A DNA stretch of 64,000 nt, taken from positions 124,001 to 188,000 of the forward strand of contig NZ_JAAXPS010000001.1 in NCBI RefSeq assembly GCF_012396555.1. Direction: 5' to 3'. Origin of the DNA: Facklamia miroungae. GTDB lineage: Bacteria; Bacillota; Bacilli; Lactobacillales; Aerococcaceae. Every line of letters begins with the position of its first letter. Positions within the stretch are counted from its first letter, which is position 1. A program made the translations under genes and the position numbers. The notes beneath the pieces are model-generated. The model saw only the letters and a list, made by a program, of their open reading frames with translations, ran no database searches and was not told the DNA's origin. Below, piece after piece: positions 30,537 to 38,973 of this stretch.

Positions 30537-31151
30537 GTGTCAGAAAAACCTAAATATAATAAAACTCCTAATCGTCCGACTGTATGGCTTCTAGTTTTTA
30601 TAATATTATTTTCAGCTACCATGTTATTATGGCTGAAAGGTGATGCTATTCAAGATTTCGGACAAAATTTGGGTGTCCACTCACAAACAGGAGAAAAAGA
30701 AGATCCTCTCGTTCAAAAGAATACCCAAGAACGGGCATCATCGAATAAAAAAGAAGATAAGACTGTCTTACCTAACGAAATGGCAGAAGAGACCTCACTT
30801 GTAGAAATTATTCAAGAAGTCCAAACAATTGAGTCGACAGAAGTAATTGAAACAACTGAAAGTTTAGAACAAGCTTATGCTCAACTTCCTGCAGCAAAAA
30901 CTTATTCTATTTTCCAATTTGAAAATAATGAAATCCAAGATCGTTTTGTAAATCGCGCTTTTGAAGTGATGATTCAGCGTTTAATTGATGAAGATAATTT
31001 CTATTCTGCAATTGATTATCAATTAACTGTTTATCCAACTTTGGATGATAATATTTACAATTTAGGTTTAGATGAACAATATGCAGATCAAATTATTCAC
31101 CGTGGACACTTCCGCTTCGATTATCGTGGTAAGAAAGTATCTAAATATTAA
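30537..31151 (+). CDS. single-pass membrane protein of unknown function
   Basis: A 204-residue protein starting with GTG behind CAGAGGAG. It has a short cytoplasmic tail, one membrane helix (about 16-34), an acidic low-complexity stalk (about 45-110, rich in Glu, Thr and Ser), and a compact extracytoplasmic C-terminal domain (about 125-204) with many Tyr and Asp residues. I do not recognise the domain. It shares a transcript with the thioredoxin-like gene and ends at a long palindrome. Confidence 0.7.
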   Translation: MSEKPKYNKTPNRPTVWLLVFIILFSATMLLWLKGDAIQDFGQNLGVHSQTGEKEDPLVQKNTQERASSNKKEDKTVLPNEMAEETSLVEIIQEVQTIESTEVIETTESLEQAYAQLPAAKTYSIFQFENNEIQDRFVNRAFEVMIQRLIDEDNFYSAIDYQLTVYPTLDDNIYNLGLDEQYADQIIHRGHFRFDYRGKKVSKY

Positions 31152-31152
31152 A

Positions 31153-31230
31153 AAAGGCTCGAAGAGGTTATTTTGAACTGCCTCCTATCAATTTGACAGG
31201 GACAATTCATCTCAAACCTTTCGAGCTTTT
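31153..31230. terminator. long imperfect palindrome between convergent genes
   Basis: About 75 bases fold into one long interrupted hairpin: GCTCGAA with TTCGAGC at the ends, GGTT with AACC, TGAACTG with CAATTCA, and CCTATC with GACAGG near the loop. A/T runs flank it on both sides. It probably terminates both the membrane-protein transcript and the GNAT transcript. The size is far beyond a usual terminator. Confidence 0.7.
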
Positions 31231-31236
31231 AATTTA

Positions 31237-31731
31237 TTAAATTTCTTTACTCAACCAGACTAAATCCCAAACTTGATCTAACTTTTGACCTGATTGAGGG
31301 AAATCTCCGCGAATGATAAAACCTTGTTTTACTAGAAAGTTAATTTGTTCTTTTTGATGACTGGGAAGACAAGCAAGTAAATTTAGAATTCCTTTCGCCT
31401 GTAAACGATTTTCTAATTCTTGATAAATTAAATTTTTTAGGGTGAGTTCATCGTGTTCTGCGAGTAGATACATGGCAATGTTAGCTGAATGTTGGTACGT
31501 TTTGCGAGCAGAAAAGGGATAAGCATAGGCGAAGCCAATAATTTCTTGATCGAATAAGATGATTAAAAAGGCATGGCTATTTTGATATCGCGTTACTTTT
31601 TCTTCTAGTTCTTGCGTAGTTGGAACTTTCGTTTCAAGAGTCAAATTACTGTGGTCAATATAATGCTGATAGATAGCTTGAATATCATTGATATCACAAT
31701 GAGTAGCATCTTGGATGCTTATTACTGGCAT
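31237..31731 (-). CDS. GNAT family N-acetyltransferase (phosphinothricin-acetyltransferase-like)
   Basis: Acetyl-CoA-dependent acetyltransferase of 164 residues. The layout resembles the Pat/Bar/YwnH group: an N-terminal ATHCDINDIQAIYQHYI block, then QEIIGFAYAYPFSARKTY, and a C-terminal FLVKQGFIIRGDFPQSG with the conserved aromatic/Gly segment. The acetyl-CoA loop is weakly conserved. The substrate is unknown; methionine derivatives or phosphinothricin are the family precedents. Shine-Dalgarno AGGAGGTG is ideal. It is a single gene, convergent with the membrane-protein operon. Confidence 0.8.
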   Translation of the reverse strand: MPVISIQDATHCDINDIQAIYQHYIDHSNLTLETKVPTTQELEEKVTRYQNSHAFLIILFDQEIIGFAYAYPFSARKTYQHSANIAMYLLAEHDELTLKNLIYQELENRLQAKGILNLLACLPSHQKEQINFLVKQGFIIRGDFPQSGQKLDQVWDLVWLSKEI

Positions 31732-31792
31732 AAGGCACCTCCTGAGAGTATTTTATAACAAATTACTCAACTAGTAAAATAACATTTTAAAG

Positions 31793-31821
31793 TTGAAAGC
31801 GGTTACTACTACCGTTATAAT
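31793..31821 (+). promoter_or_regulatory. strong sigma-A promoter
   Basis: -35 TTGAAA (31793-31798), 17-base spacer, -10 TATAAT (31816-31821), 34 bases before the ATG of the 150-residue gene. Confidence 0.8.
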
Positions 31822-31854
31822 ATAAATGTCTATTATTTATGAAAGGATGATCAG

Positions 31855-32307
31855 ATGGGACAGAAGATATATACAAATTATTGGATCAATCGTCGTGATA
31901 ATGTCGTTAAAGAACATGGTTCCTATGCTAGTGAGGAGGAAGCTCTCAAAGGAATTAAAGCTTGGTGGGAGTTACAAAAAGATAATTATAAAGAAGTAGA
32001 AGAAAGAAGAACTAATTCAGGTGCATTAGAAATTACATACGGTGATAATAACTATTACTACCGCATTATTCAAAGAGAAAGTGATGAGACTCTACCGTCA
32101 CTTAAAGTTAAGCTCCGAAGTAAAGGAGAGATAGAATCCCTTCGTAAAAAACACTTATTAGAAGACGAACAACTCTTGTTTGATGAGTTAGCAGAACCTT
32201 ATCGAGATCGATTAGTGCAGGCGATGGGAGATGGAAAAAAGGTTCAGGAATATATTTATGATGAGCAAGGACGTATGATTCGTCCATTGCGAGCGAATAG
32301 GGCATAA
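31855..32307 (+). CDS. conserved hypothetical protein
   Basis: A 150-residue soluble, charged protein without signal peptide or membrane helix. The N-terminal half (TNYWINRRDNVVKEHGSY...EALKGIKAWWELQ) looks like a small alpha/beta domain with conserved Trp residues; the C-terminal half is helical and ends in a basic tail. I do not recognise a named family. It has a strong promoter, a Shine-Dalgarno (AAAGGATG) and a strong terminator, so it is a real single-gene unit. No function is proposed. Confidence 0.7.
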   Translation: MGQKIYTNYWINRRDNVVKEHGSYASEEEALKGIKAWWELQKDNYKEVEERRTNSGALEITYGDNNYYYRIIQRESDETLPSLKVKLRSKGEIESLRKKHLLEDEQLLFDELAEPYRDRLVQAMGDGKKVQEYIYDEQGRMIRPLRANRA

Positions 32308-32308
32308 T

Positions 32309-32348
32309 AAAAAAGAGAAAAACTATGATTATAGTTTTTCTCTTTTTT
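32309..32348. terminator. bidirectional terminator
   Basis: Perfect 18-base stem AAAAAAGAGAAAAACTAT (32309-32326) with its complement (32331-32348) and a GATT loop, between convergent genes. Confidence 0.93.
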
Positions 32349-32351
32349 GAT

Positions 32352-33707
32352 TTAATAGTAATATTCATTGCCAGAAGACTCTGGAGCATAATCGACACCT
32401 TCATTGAAAATTCCCGACGGATTCCATAGGAGAAATTCATGAATACCATTTTCTTCTAATGCAACAATTTGCTGTTGAACTTGAAGAGGTCCGTATTCTT
32501 GGAAGGTTCCGGGCGCTAAGTTCCAGTCAGTAAAGTCTTGCAACCATGGGCGGCTGTTAGCTGCGTTAGTGATATTTTTTAAAATCATGTTTTCTGAGTA
32601 CATGTATTGATCGACTAAATTATAAGGTTCTAAGTCTGGAGCAGGTATTCCAAAGAAACCTAAACCCCAGTGAGAAGGGTAGATCATAGAAGAAACAGTA
32701 TCCACTCTTTCAGCAATTTGGCCGAAATTCTGGCCAATTCCCCGTACGTCTGGAGCATCCCCTGCAATAGCTGTGTAACCAAAGATGTCTGCTGAGACAT
32801 CGGCTCCATAGGGTGCTAGTTTATCGTTAGCTTCTTCTAAGAAATCATTGATCGCATAAACCCTCTCTTGGCCAAATTTTTCAGGATCATCCGTTACATA
32901 AGTTTGGTAATTACCTATTGAATAATCAAGTTGATCAGAGAATGTTTGAAACCCTTCTGGGAAACGAACGTAGTCAAATTGTATATCTTTAAAGCCTAAT
33001 TTAGCAGCTTCGATAGCGATAGTAATGTTATAATCCCATATTTCTGGAAGAAACGGATTAATAAACTTTGCACCGTTGGCATCTTGCCAAATTTCACCTG
33101 TTTCAGCATCTTTAAATGAATATTCAGGTTTGGCTTCTGCTACTAACCGATCTTTAAATGTTACAATCCTTGCAATTGGGTAAATCTTTCGTTTTTCTAA
33201 TTCTTTCAAAAGTTTCTTAAAATCGATATTATCGAATGAGTTTTGGTTAACTAAAGAGTTATCCGATTCTAAATGAGTCTGAATGATGCCTTCATCATCT
33301 TTAAAGTCAATGACAACTGCGTTCAAAGCAGTATTATCAATATAATCCAATAAATAATTCAAACGGTCAGGATCATTAAACACAGCAGGTGCAAGATAAA
33401 TACCTTTGACTCCTTCTTCTGGATAGGGTATATCGATACCAGAATCATAGAAAAGAACGGAAGGTAATTTTTCAGGTGCTGTGAGAACAGGGGCATTATG
33501 TGGGGATAAACCCTCGTAAGTATTGTTTTCACCTTGATTAATTCGATTATTAAATTCAACTATTTCTTCCTCTGAATAAGCTAAAGCTACTTTTGGAAGT
33601 TGATAGTTGGTCGTTTTTTCAGTTTCTTTAGTTGTGTTGTTACAAGCTGATAGAATAAAAATAATAAAAGGAATTAAGGCTAATTGAAAAATTTTTTTAT
33701 ACTTCAT
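32352..33707 (-). CDS. putative glycoside hydrolase lipoprotein (DUF4015 type)
   Basis: Lipoprotein of about 451 residues with lipobox LSAC near residue 22, so it is anchored on the outer membrane face. The body is a TIM-barrel of the DUF4015/GHL putative glycoside hydrolase family: VKGIYLAPAVF, AVVIDFKDDEG, YPIARIVTFKD, IQFDYVRFPEG, SADIFGYTA and SMIYPSHWG mark successive strands, with acidic residues typical of hydrolase active sites. The substrate is unknown; wall or exopolysaccharide is plausible. ATG 33707 is chosen because AAGTGGTGAT lies before it. It follows a second lipoprotein gene closely. Confidence 0.85.
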   Translation of the reverse strand: MKYKKIFQLALIPFIIFILSACNNTTKETEKTTNYQLPKVALAYSEEEIVEFNNRINQGENNTYEGLSPHNAPVLTAPEKLPSVLFYDSGIDIPYPEEGVKGIYLAPAVFNDPDRLNYLLDYIDNTALNAVVIDFKDDEGIIQTHLESDNSLVNQNSFDNIDFKKLLKELEKRKIYPIARIVTFKDRLVAEAKPEYSFKDAETGEIWQDANGAKFINPFLPEIWDYNITIAIEAAKLGFKDIQFDYVRFPEGFQTFSDQLDYSIGNYQTYVTDDPEKFGQERVYAINDFLEEANDKLAPYGADVSADIFGYTAIAGDAPDVRGIGQNFGQIAERVDTVSSMIYPSHWGLGFFGIPAPDLEPYNLVDQYMYSENMILKNITNAANSRPWLQDFTDWNLAPGTFQEYGPLQVQQQIVALEENGIHEFLLWNPSGIFNEGVDYAPESSGNEYYY

Positions 33708-33727
33708 AAGAATCACCACTTTCTATT

Positions 33728-34363
33728 TTATTCACCGGTTATATTTACAAGGTATACTTTTAAGTTGACAAGTAGGGTATTTAAGGGCTCAAAATATTCA
33801 AGTATATGATCCAGATTAATATTATTTTCGGTATATAAGAGATTGACATTATCAAAAACAGCAAAGAAAGTCTCATGATCAGTTGCTGGGTTGGTAATCG
33901 ATTTATAGGAAAGATCTTCTGTTTCTATGTTTTCCAGATAAGTAGAAATATAGACATCGGTTTTCTCACAAAGATTCGTTGTGTATTCAATGACTTTATT
34001 AATTTGATCCATAGGGAGTTGATCGTTTTGAGGTATATCTTTTAACTCCTGACACAATTCTAATAATTGTTGCCGACTCTCTTCCATTTCTTCTAGTAAG
34101 TCTTTGCGGGTATTAATATTTTTATTAAGTGGATTATCACTTTGACCAAAACCCGATAAATCATCACTGAGATGGATTGTTGCTTCAAAGTCCTTTTGTA
34201 AATCAAACTCACGATTTTGAATCTCGCTGATATTACCAATCAAGAGGGTAACATTATCTTGAATAAGGCCTACTGTTCGTTTGGCTCTTTCCAACGAATT
34301 GCCGCAGCCTATCAATAAGAGTGATAAGCTAAGCATTACTATTACTTTAGTTGTTTTCATCAT
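33728..34363 (-). CDS. YkyA-like lipoprotein
   Basis: A 211-residue lipoprotein: signal peptide with lipobox LIGC near residue 20, then an almost entirely helical, coiled-coil-rich acidic body. The shape (lipobox, long helical bundle, about 210 residues) resembles the YkyA family of putative wall-binding lipoproteins, but similarity in detail is weak. It is 20 bases upstream of the glycoside-hydrolase lipoprotein on the same strand, so the two are probably made together. Function unknown. Confidence 0.65.
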   Translation of the reverse strand: MMKTTKVIVMLSLSLLLIGCGNSLERAKRTVGLIQDNVTLLIGNISEIQNREFDLQKDFEATIHLSDDLSGFGQSDNPLNKNINTRKDLLEEMEESRQQLLELCQELKDIPQNDQLPMDQINKVIEYTTNLCEKTDVYISTYLENIETEDLSYKSITNPATDHETFFAVFDNVNLLYTENNINLDHILEYFEPLNTLLVNLKVYLVNITGE

Positions 34364-34408
34364 TTCTCCTTTAAATATCCTAAATCATTTATCAAAAGTT
34401 TATCTAAA

Positions 34409-34438
34409 TTGAACTTATTAATAGGTCTAGTATATAAT
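34409..34438 (+). promoter_or_regulatory. promoter for the lspA operon
   Basis: -35 TTGAAC (34409-34414), 18-base spacer, -10 TATAAT (34433-34438), about 62 bases before lspA. Confidence 0.6.
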
Positions 34439-34500
34439 AATAGGTATTATAAACACAAACATTATAACAAATGGAGATTAATTTAGACAAGGAGGACAAA

Positions 34501-34959
34501 ATGGTCACCACAATAATCATAACGGGACTGGTCATTATTTTTGATCAAGCCCTAAAATTTTGGACGCAAAACAATATTGAGTTAAATAAACCGCTTGAAA
34601 TCATTCCGGACTTTTTTCAACTCAATTATACTCAAAATATCGGAGCAGGCTGGGGGCTCTTTGCTGGTCAACGCCTCTTTTTAATTGGCATTACTTTTGT
34701 CGTTATTTTTTATTTACTCTATCTAACTTGGCGAAACAGAGAAAGTTTTATTTACAGTAAAATAGCCTATGGATTATTATTAGGAGGAGCAATTGGAAAT
34801 TTAATTGACCGTTTGACAAGAGGGTATGTTATCGATATGCTTCAAGTTCGTCTGTTTGACTTTCCTGTTTTTAATTTAGCAGACGCAGCGCTTTCTCTCG
34901 GTGTTGTTTTACTAATTGTGATTGTTATTTGGACAGAAAAAGGAAGTGATTTAATTTGA
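34501..34959 (+). CDS. lspA: lipoprotein signal peptidase (signal peptidase II)
   Basis: Membrane aspartyl protease that cleaves prolipoproteins after lipid attachment. It has 152 residues and four membrane segments. Family blocks are visible: DQALKFW, NYTQNIGAGWGLF, GGAIGNLIDRL and FNLADAALSLG; the catalytic Asp pair lies in DRLTRGYVIDML/NLADA. ATG 34501 follows AAGGAGG; an in-frame ATG 30 bases earlier would put that site inside the gene. The stop overlaps the TTG start of the next gene by three bases. Substrates include the two lipoproteins just upstream. Confidence 0.95.
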   Translation: MVTTIIITGLVIIFDQALKFWTQNNIELNKPLEIIPDFFQLNYTQNIGAGWGLFAGQRLFLIGITFVVIFYLLYLTWRNRESFIYSKIAYGLLLGGAIGNLIDRLTRGYVIDMLQVRLFDFPVFNLADAALSLGVVLLIVIVIWTEKGSDLI

Positions 34960-35894
34960 TCGAAAAAATTCGTTTAACTCAGAAAAGTAGTGATAACGAT
35001 CGTTTGGATAAAGTATTAACGACTTATTTTCCCTCGTTTAGTCGTTCCCAATTGCAAAAGTTAATTAAAGATAAGAAAATTAAAGTTAATGGTCAACACG
35101 TTAAGGCCAATTCTCTTTTACAAGGGGATGAACGAATTGAGATCGACTTGTCAGAAGCAGAAAAAGAAGATGAGACATTTGAAGTAGTTGCTGAAGCCAT
35201 GGATTTAGATATTATTCATGAAGATACCAGCATTCTTGTTGTAAATAAACCAGCTGGAATGGTTGTTCATCCTTCTAAAGGACATATTAATGGGACGTTG
35301 GTGAATGGTCTCTATCATTATTTAGGCAATTCTTTGTCCTCGGGATCACAATCCTACAGACCTGGTATTGTTCACCGGATTGATAAAGACACTTCCGGTT
35401 TATTAGTCGTTGCTAAAACAGACCAAGCTCACCGGCATTTAAGTCGACAATTAATTGATCATACGATGGGGAGAACCTATCAAGCCTTAGTCAATGGTCA
35501 AGTGGAAACAGACTCAGGACATATTGAAATGCCAGTTAAAAGAGATCCTTCGAATCGACTCCGATGGCATGTGGATGAATCTGGTAAGGAAGCGATCACA
35601 AACTTTCAAGTAATAAAACGTTATCAATATGCGACCTTACTTGAATTAAAATTACAAACAGGTCGAACTCATCAAATTCGAATCCACATGGAAGCAATCG
35701 GCCATCCTATTATTGGAGATCCTCTTTATCGTAGAAATTTGCAGAATTTACCAGGTCAATTGGCTAATTTAAAAGATGGACAATTGCTGCATGCTAAAGC
35801 GATTGATCTTATCCATCCAGTTAGCAATGAAAAGCTCCATTTTGAATGTCCACTACCATTTGAGATGCAAAATATCATAAATAGTTTACAATAG
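34956..35894 (+). CDS. RluA/RluD family pseudouridine synthase
   Basis: Converts uridine to pseudouridine in 23S rRNA. It has 312 residues with an N-terminal S4 RNA-binding domain (about 15-75, RLDKVLTTYFPSFSRSQLQKLI) and a catalytic domain whose Asp lies in HRIDKDTSGLLV near 145. Later blocks GRTHQIRIH and GHPIIGDPLY are standard. The start is TTG overlapping the lspA stop; Shine-Dalgarno AGGAAGTG. lspA followed by rluD is a common Firmicutes pair. The exact target uridine cannot be read. Confidence 0.93.
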   Translation: MIEKIRLTQKSSDNDRLDKVLTTYFPSFSRSQLQKLIKDKKIKVNGQHVKANSLLQGDERIEIDLSEAEKEDETFEVVAEAMDLDIIHEDTSILVVNKPAGMVVHPSKGHINGTLVNGLYHYLGNSLSSGSQSYRPGIVHRIDKDTSGLLVVAKTDQAHRHLSRQLIDHTMGRTYQALVNGQVETDSGHIEMPVKRDPSNRLRWHVDESGKEAITNFQVIKRYQYATLLELKLQTGRTHQIRIHMEAIGHPIIGDPLYRRNLQNLPGQLANLKDGQLLHAKAIDLIHPVSNEKLHFECPLPFEMQNIINSLQ

Positions 35895-35916
35895 GAAGTA
35901 GAGGAGGAAAGAAGAG

Positions 35917-36645
35917 ATGTCTGAGACCAATCAAAAGATTTTAGCTAAAATCCGTAATTTATTGTCTTTAGCTGAAGATGGTGGCAATGATGAAGAGAGT
36001 CAGACTGCTTTGCTGATGGCTCAAAAATTGATGCTAAAGCATCGGATCTCTCAGCAAGAAGTTTCTGATAAAGAAAGGCCAGAAATTATTTTGCGCTCCT
36101 TATCAGTCTATAAACGCCTATATTGGTGGGAAAAGGTTCTAGTTAAGATTATTGCTGATAATTTTCGTTGCATGTTTTATATTCAAAGTAATCGACTTCC
36201 ACACCAACAATCCGTTCAAAGAAAAATTGTATTAATGGGGTTCCCTGAAGATGTAGACCTTTGCTTTCAAATGTTTAATATAGCTGCAGATACGATGAAG
36301 TATTATTCTAAATTGCATTTAACCCAATTAAGCGCAGAAGAATTGCGTCAAAGCAGTCTTTCCCAGCTGAGGAAATCATATTATCAAGGTTTTATGGATG
36401 GGTTAAAGGAAAAATTTGATTTGCAACTTAAAAGCATGATGAAAGAAAATGAAAAATATGCACTTATCATTCAAACGCCGCAATCAGTCAAAGAAAAATT
36501 TAATCGAGAAATAACCGGGCTACTTACCTTTAATCAACCTACCTTATCAAGATCCAATCATGCTTATGAAGACGGATTTCAAAAAGGCAAAAATGTTAAT
36601 CTTAGTCAAGGACAATTAGATCATCAGTCAGATTCTAGTCAATAA
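35917..36645 (+). CDS. DUF2786 domain protein
   Basis: A 242-residue soluble protein. The first 45 residues (KILAKIRNLLSLAEDGGNDEESQTALLMAQKLMLKH) are a clear DUF2786 domain, a helical module found in bacterial and phage proteins. The rest is helical and matches nothing I know; it includes a Trp-Trp pair (LYWWEKVLVK) and a basic middle. It lies 22 bases after the rluD-like gene and 30 bases before the pyruvate-kinase-like gene, so it belongs to the lspA operon. Role unknown. Confidence 0.8.
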   Translation: MSETNQKILAKIRNLLSLAEDGGNDEESQTALLMAQKLMLKHRISQQEVSDKERPEIILRSLSVYKRLYWWEKVLVKIIADNFRCMFYIQSNRLPHQQSVQRKIVLMGFPEDVDLCFQMFNIAADTMKYYSKLHLTQLSAEELRQSSLSQLRKSYYQGFMDGLKEKFDLQLKSMMKENEKYALIIQTPQSVKEKFNREITGLLTFNQPTLSRSNHAYEDGFQKGKNVNLSQGQLDHQSDSSQ

Positions 36646-36675
36646 TTCTTTATTATTTATGAAAGGAAGTTTGCT

Positions 36676-38196
36676 ATGATTGAAGCGAATCGTCGTAAGT
36701 TAGCTAAGCGTCTACTTGTTGAAATTACTCATCTATATGAGGAAGTAAAAGAAAAAGGGGATCGATATCTTGAAATCTTCGCCAAGCAAATCAAACGCCG
36801 CTCTTTTATTTCTAGTGCTGAAAACCTTGCCTATTATTTAGCGATTCGCAATCATGATTTAAGAGAATTGCAAGCCGAGCTTGTTCCCTTAGGCATTTCT
36901 TCCCTAGGCAGATTGGAGAACAAAACGCTTGTTACTTTACAATCTGTCATTCATTCACTAGCTTCCATTGCCCAAGTTGAAACTACTGTTCCTAAACCGG
37001 ATATGAATGGTTTTACCCGTGGGGATGAGCAATTAGCTCGAAATATTTTCAACGTATTAGGAGAACAAGAAATAGAACGTAAAACCTTAATCATGGTTAC
37101 GATGCCAAGTGAAGCTGCCGAAGATAAAAAATTGATAAGAGATTTAATAGAATCTGGTATGAATGTGGCTCGAATTAACTGTGCTCATGATAATGCGTCG
37201 ATTTGGATTAAAATGATTCGAAACATTCAAAAAGAAGCGAGCTGTTTAGAAAAAGATATTCGTATCATGATGGATATTGCGGGACCTAAAATTCGTACTG
37301 AATGGGTTTTTACAAAACTTAAAAACCCCAAATTAGTGGTGGATGATCAAATCCTACTGACAAGCAACTTCGATGATCTTCCGATTCATTTTGAAGGAAA
37401 ATTAGTTGCGGGTAGTCAAATTCCTAGTATTTATTCCGCTTTAAAAATAGGGGATCCTGTTCTAATTGATGATGGATCGATAGTGACTGAAGTTATTGAA
37501 ACAGCGGGAACGTATGCTGTTTTAAAAGTGACTCGGGTAAAGGGAAATGCAAAACGTCTAAAAGCTGAAAAAGGGTTAAATTTTCCCGAAACAGACTTCT
37601 CTATTGAAATCATGAGTGAAAAAGATAAAAAGGATATTGCTTTTGCTTGTCAATATGCCGATGTAATTGGTTGCTCATTCATTAGAACTGCTCAGGATAT
37701 TAAAGAAATTCAAAAACAACTTCAAATTGAATTAGGTGAGGATGCGACTTATATGCCAATTATGGCTAAAATAGAAACTGTCCAAGCCATTACTAACCTA
37801 GCTGAAATTATCTTTACAGCTGCGAGCTACCAGCCTTTCGCTTTAATGATCGCGCGTGGTGATTTAGCTGTTGAAACAGGTTATATTCGTCTGGCTGAAA
37901 TACAACAACAAATTATGTGGATTGCTGAAGCAGCTGATGTCCCCGTCGTTTGGGGCACAGAAGTCTTCGATAAATTAATTAAAACCGGTGTGCCGAGTCG
38001 GGCTGAAGTGACAGATGCCGCTGAGGGAGCTCGCTCAGATTGTGTCATGATAAATAAAGGCGATTATGCAGTTGAAGCTGTTAAAATGCTTGATCATATC
38101 TTTAGAAGAATGCAAGGTCACCTACACAAAAAGACACCACAACTTAGAGCCCTAAGTATTGCAAATCTAAGATCTACTCCTCCTCTTGACAAGTAA
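36676..38196 (+). CDS. non-canonical pyruvate-kinase-like protein
   Basis: A 506-residue protein. About 130 N-terminal residues (SAENLAYYLAIRNHDLRELQ, SSLGRLE) form an extension characteristic of the atypical pyruvate-kinase group. The barrel follows: DIAGPKIRTEW replaces the usual DTKGPEIRTG, MAKIET holds the metal/phosphate Lys-Glu, and IARGDLAVE is conserved. The usual active-site ATQMLDSM helix is changed to WGTEVFDKL, and the C-terminal domain of classical enzymes is missing. Whether it makes pyruvate is uncertain. It overlaps nth by 23 bases at the 3' end. Confidence 0.82.
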   Translation: MIEANRRKLAKRLLVEITHLYEEVKEKGDRYLEIFAKQIKRRSFISSAENLAYYLAIRNHDLRELQAELVPLGISSLGRLENKTLVTLQSVIHSLASIAQVETTVPKPDMNGFTRGDEQLARNIFNVLGEQEIERKTLIMVTMPSEAAEDKKLIRDLIESGMNVARINCAHDNASIWIKMIRNIQKEASCLEKDIRIMMDIAGPKIRTEWVFTKLKNPKLVVDDQILLTSNFDDLPIHFEGKLVAGSQIPSIYSALKIGDPVLIDDGSIVTEVIETAGTYAVLKVTRVKGNAKRLKAEKGLNFPETDFSIEIMSEKDKKDIAFACQYADVIGCSFIRTAQDIKEIQKQLQIELGEDATYMPIMAKIETVQAITNLAEIIFTAASYQPFALMIARGDLAVETGYIRLAEIQQQIMWIAEAADVPVVWGTEVFDKLIKTGVPSRAEVTDAAEGARSDCVMINKGDYAVEAVKMLDHIFRRMQGHLHKKTPQLRALSIANLRSTPPLDK

Positions 38197-38806
38197 AGAG
38201 TTGAGGATAGTTATGGCACTCTGGATTACGAGGATGACAAATTCTCCTACCGAATAGAATTAAAGATTGATGGGCTTGAATCCATTGGTCTTTATCCACG
38301 ACCTCCATTACACGATTTTCAACTTGACGAACACTCGCACCAGGATCAACGATCTTATGATGGAGACAGATACGATGGATATGCGTATCAACTGCAAAGG
38401 CAGGAATTCCAAAGCCGACACTCAAGACCACATTTGTTGTTTTACGTCCAACCCCGGCCAGGGCTTCAAGATCTTTACGATTACTAGGAATTTCACCTTG
38501 ATGGCGTTCCATTAACTGATTAGCACATAGATGAAGATATTTCGCTTTATTGCGATAGAGACCGATTGTTTGAAGATAGGGCATCAGCTCTTCAGGACTG
38601 GCTTTTGCCAAACTTGCTGGATTTGGATAGGCTTCAAACAGGGCAGGAGTGACCTTATTCACTGCTATATCAGTGGTTTGAGCGCTGAGAAGTACAGCAA
38701 CCAGTAATTGATAACGATTCTTAAAATTTAATTCTGGCTCGGCATTAGGGAATAAAGCGATCATTTCTTCTAATACTTTTTTCGCACATTTTTTATTTAA
38801 CATCAA
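38174..38806 (-). CDS. nth: endonuclease III (DNA glycosylase/AP lyase) with incomplete Fe-S motif
   Basis: Base-excision repair glycosylase for oxidised pyrimidines, 210 residues. The helix-hairpin-helix with catalytic Lys is LAGVGRKTTNVV and the catalytic Asp is in FAVDTHIHRI. The C-terminal 4Fe-4S loop should read C-x6-C-x2-C-x5-C. Here C190, C197 and C206 are present but the third position is Tyr200 (codon TAT). A Cys codon differs by one base. The cluster may be missing or unusual. The 3' end overlaps the pyruvate-kinase-like gene head on. Confidence 0.94.
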   Translation of the reverse strand: MMLNKKCAKKVLEEMIALFPNAEPELNFKNRYQLLVAVLLSAQTTDIAVNKVTPALFEAYPNPASLAKASPEELMPYLQTIGLYRNKAKYLHLCANQLMERHQGEIPSNRKDLEALAGVGRKTTNVVLSVGFGIPAFAVDTHIHRICLHHKIVDPGASVRQVENRVMEVVDKDQWIQAHQSLILFGRRICHPRNPECHNYPQLFTCQEEE

Positions 38807-38896
38807 AACATCCTTTCAATAAAAAGTATTGGATACTCTTGAGCTTATCATAAGCAATTTTTATATCTTTCTCAAATCGAACAACAATAAAATAAA

Positions 38897-38925
38897 TAGT
38901 CATCCACAAGATTTTGTGTTAGTAT
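38897..38925 (+). promoter_or_regulatory. promoter for the deoxynucleoside kinase
   Basis: -35 TAGTCA (38897-38902), 17-base spacer, -10 TAGTAT (38920-38925). It is weak, and the first NrdR-like palindrome fills the spacer. Confidence 0.45.
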
Positions 38926-38950
38926 TAAAAACCGGCACTACATCTTGTGT
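38904..38950. promoter_or_regulatory. two NrdR-box-like palindromes in tandem
   Basis: CACAA-GATT-TTGTG (38905-38918) and CACTA-CATC-TTGTG (38936-38949) have the arm sequence and four-base centre of NrdR boxes. Their centres are 31 bp apart, the spacing known for NrdR tandem sites. The first covers the promoter spacer and the second lies just past the likely transcription start, as expected for repression. Confidence 0.6.
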
Positions 38951-38973
38951 TATTTTAATTTTAGGAGGAAATC

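Noticed and set aside
31153-31230. End of an insertion sequence
   Set aside because: Inner bases vaguely recall IS3-family ends, but there is no transposase, no second end and no target duplication.
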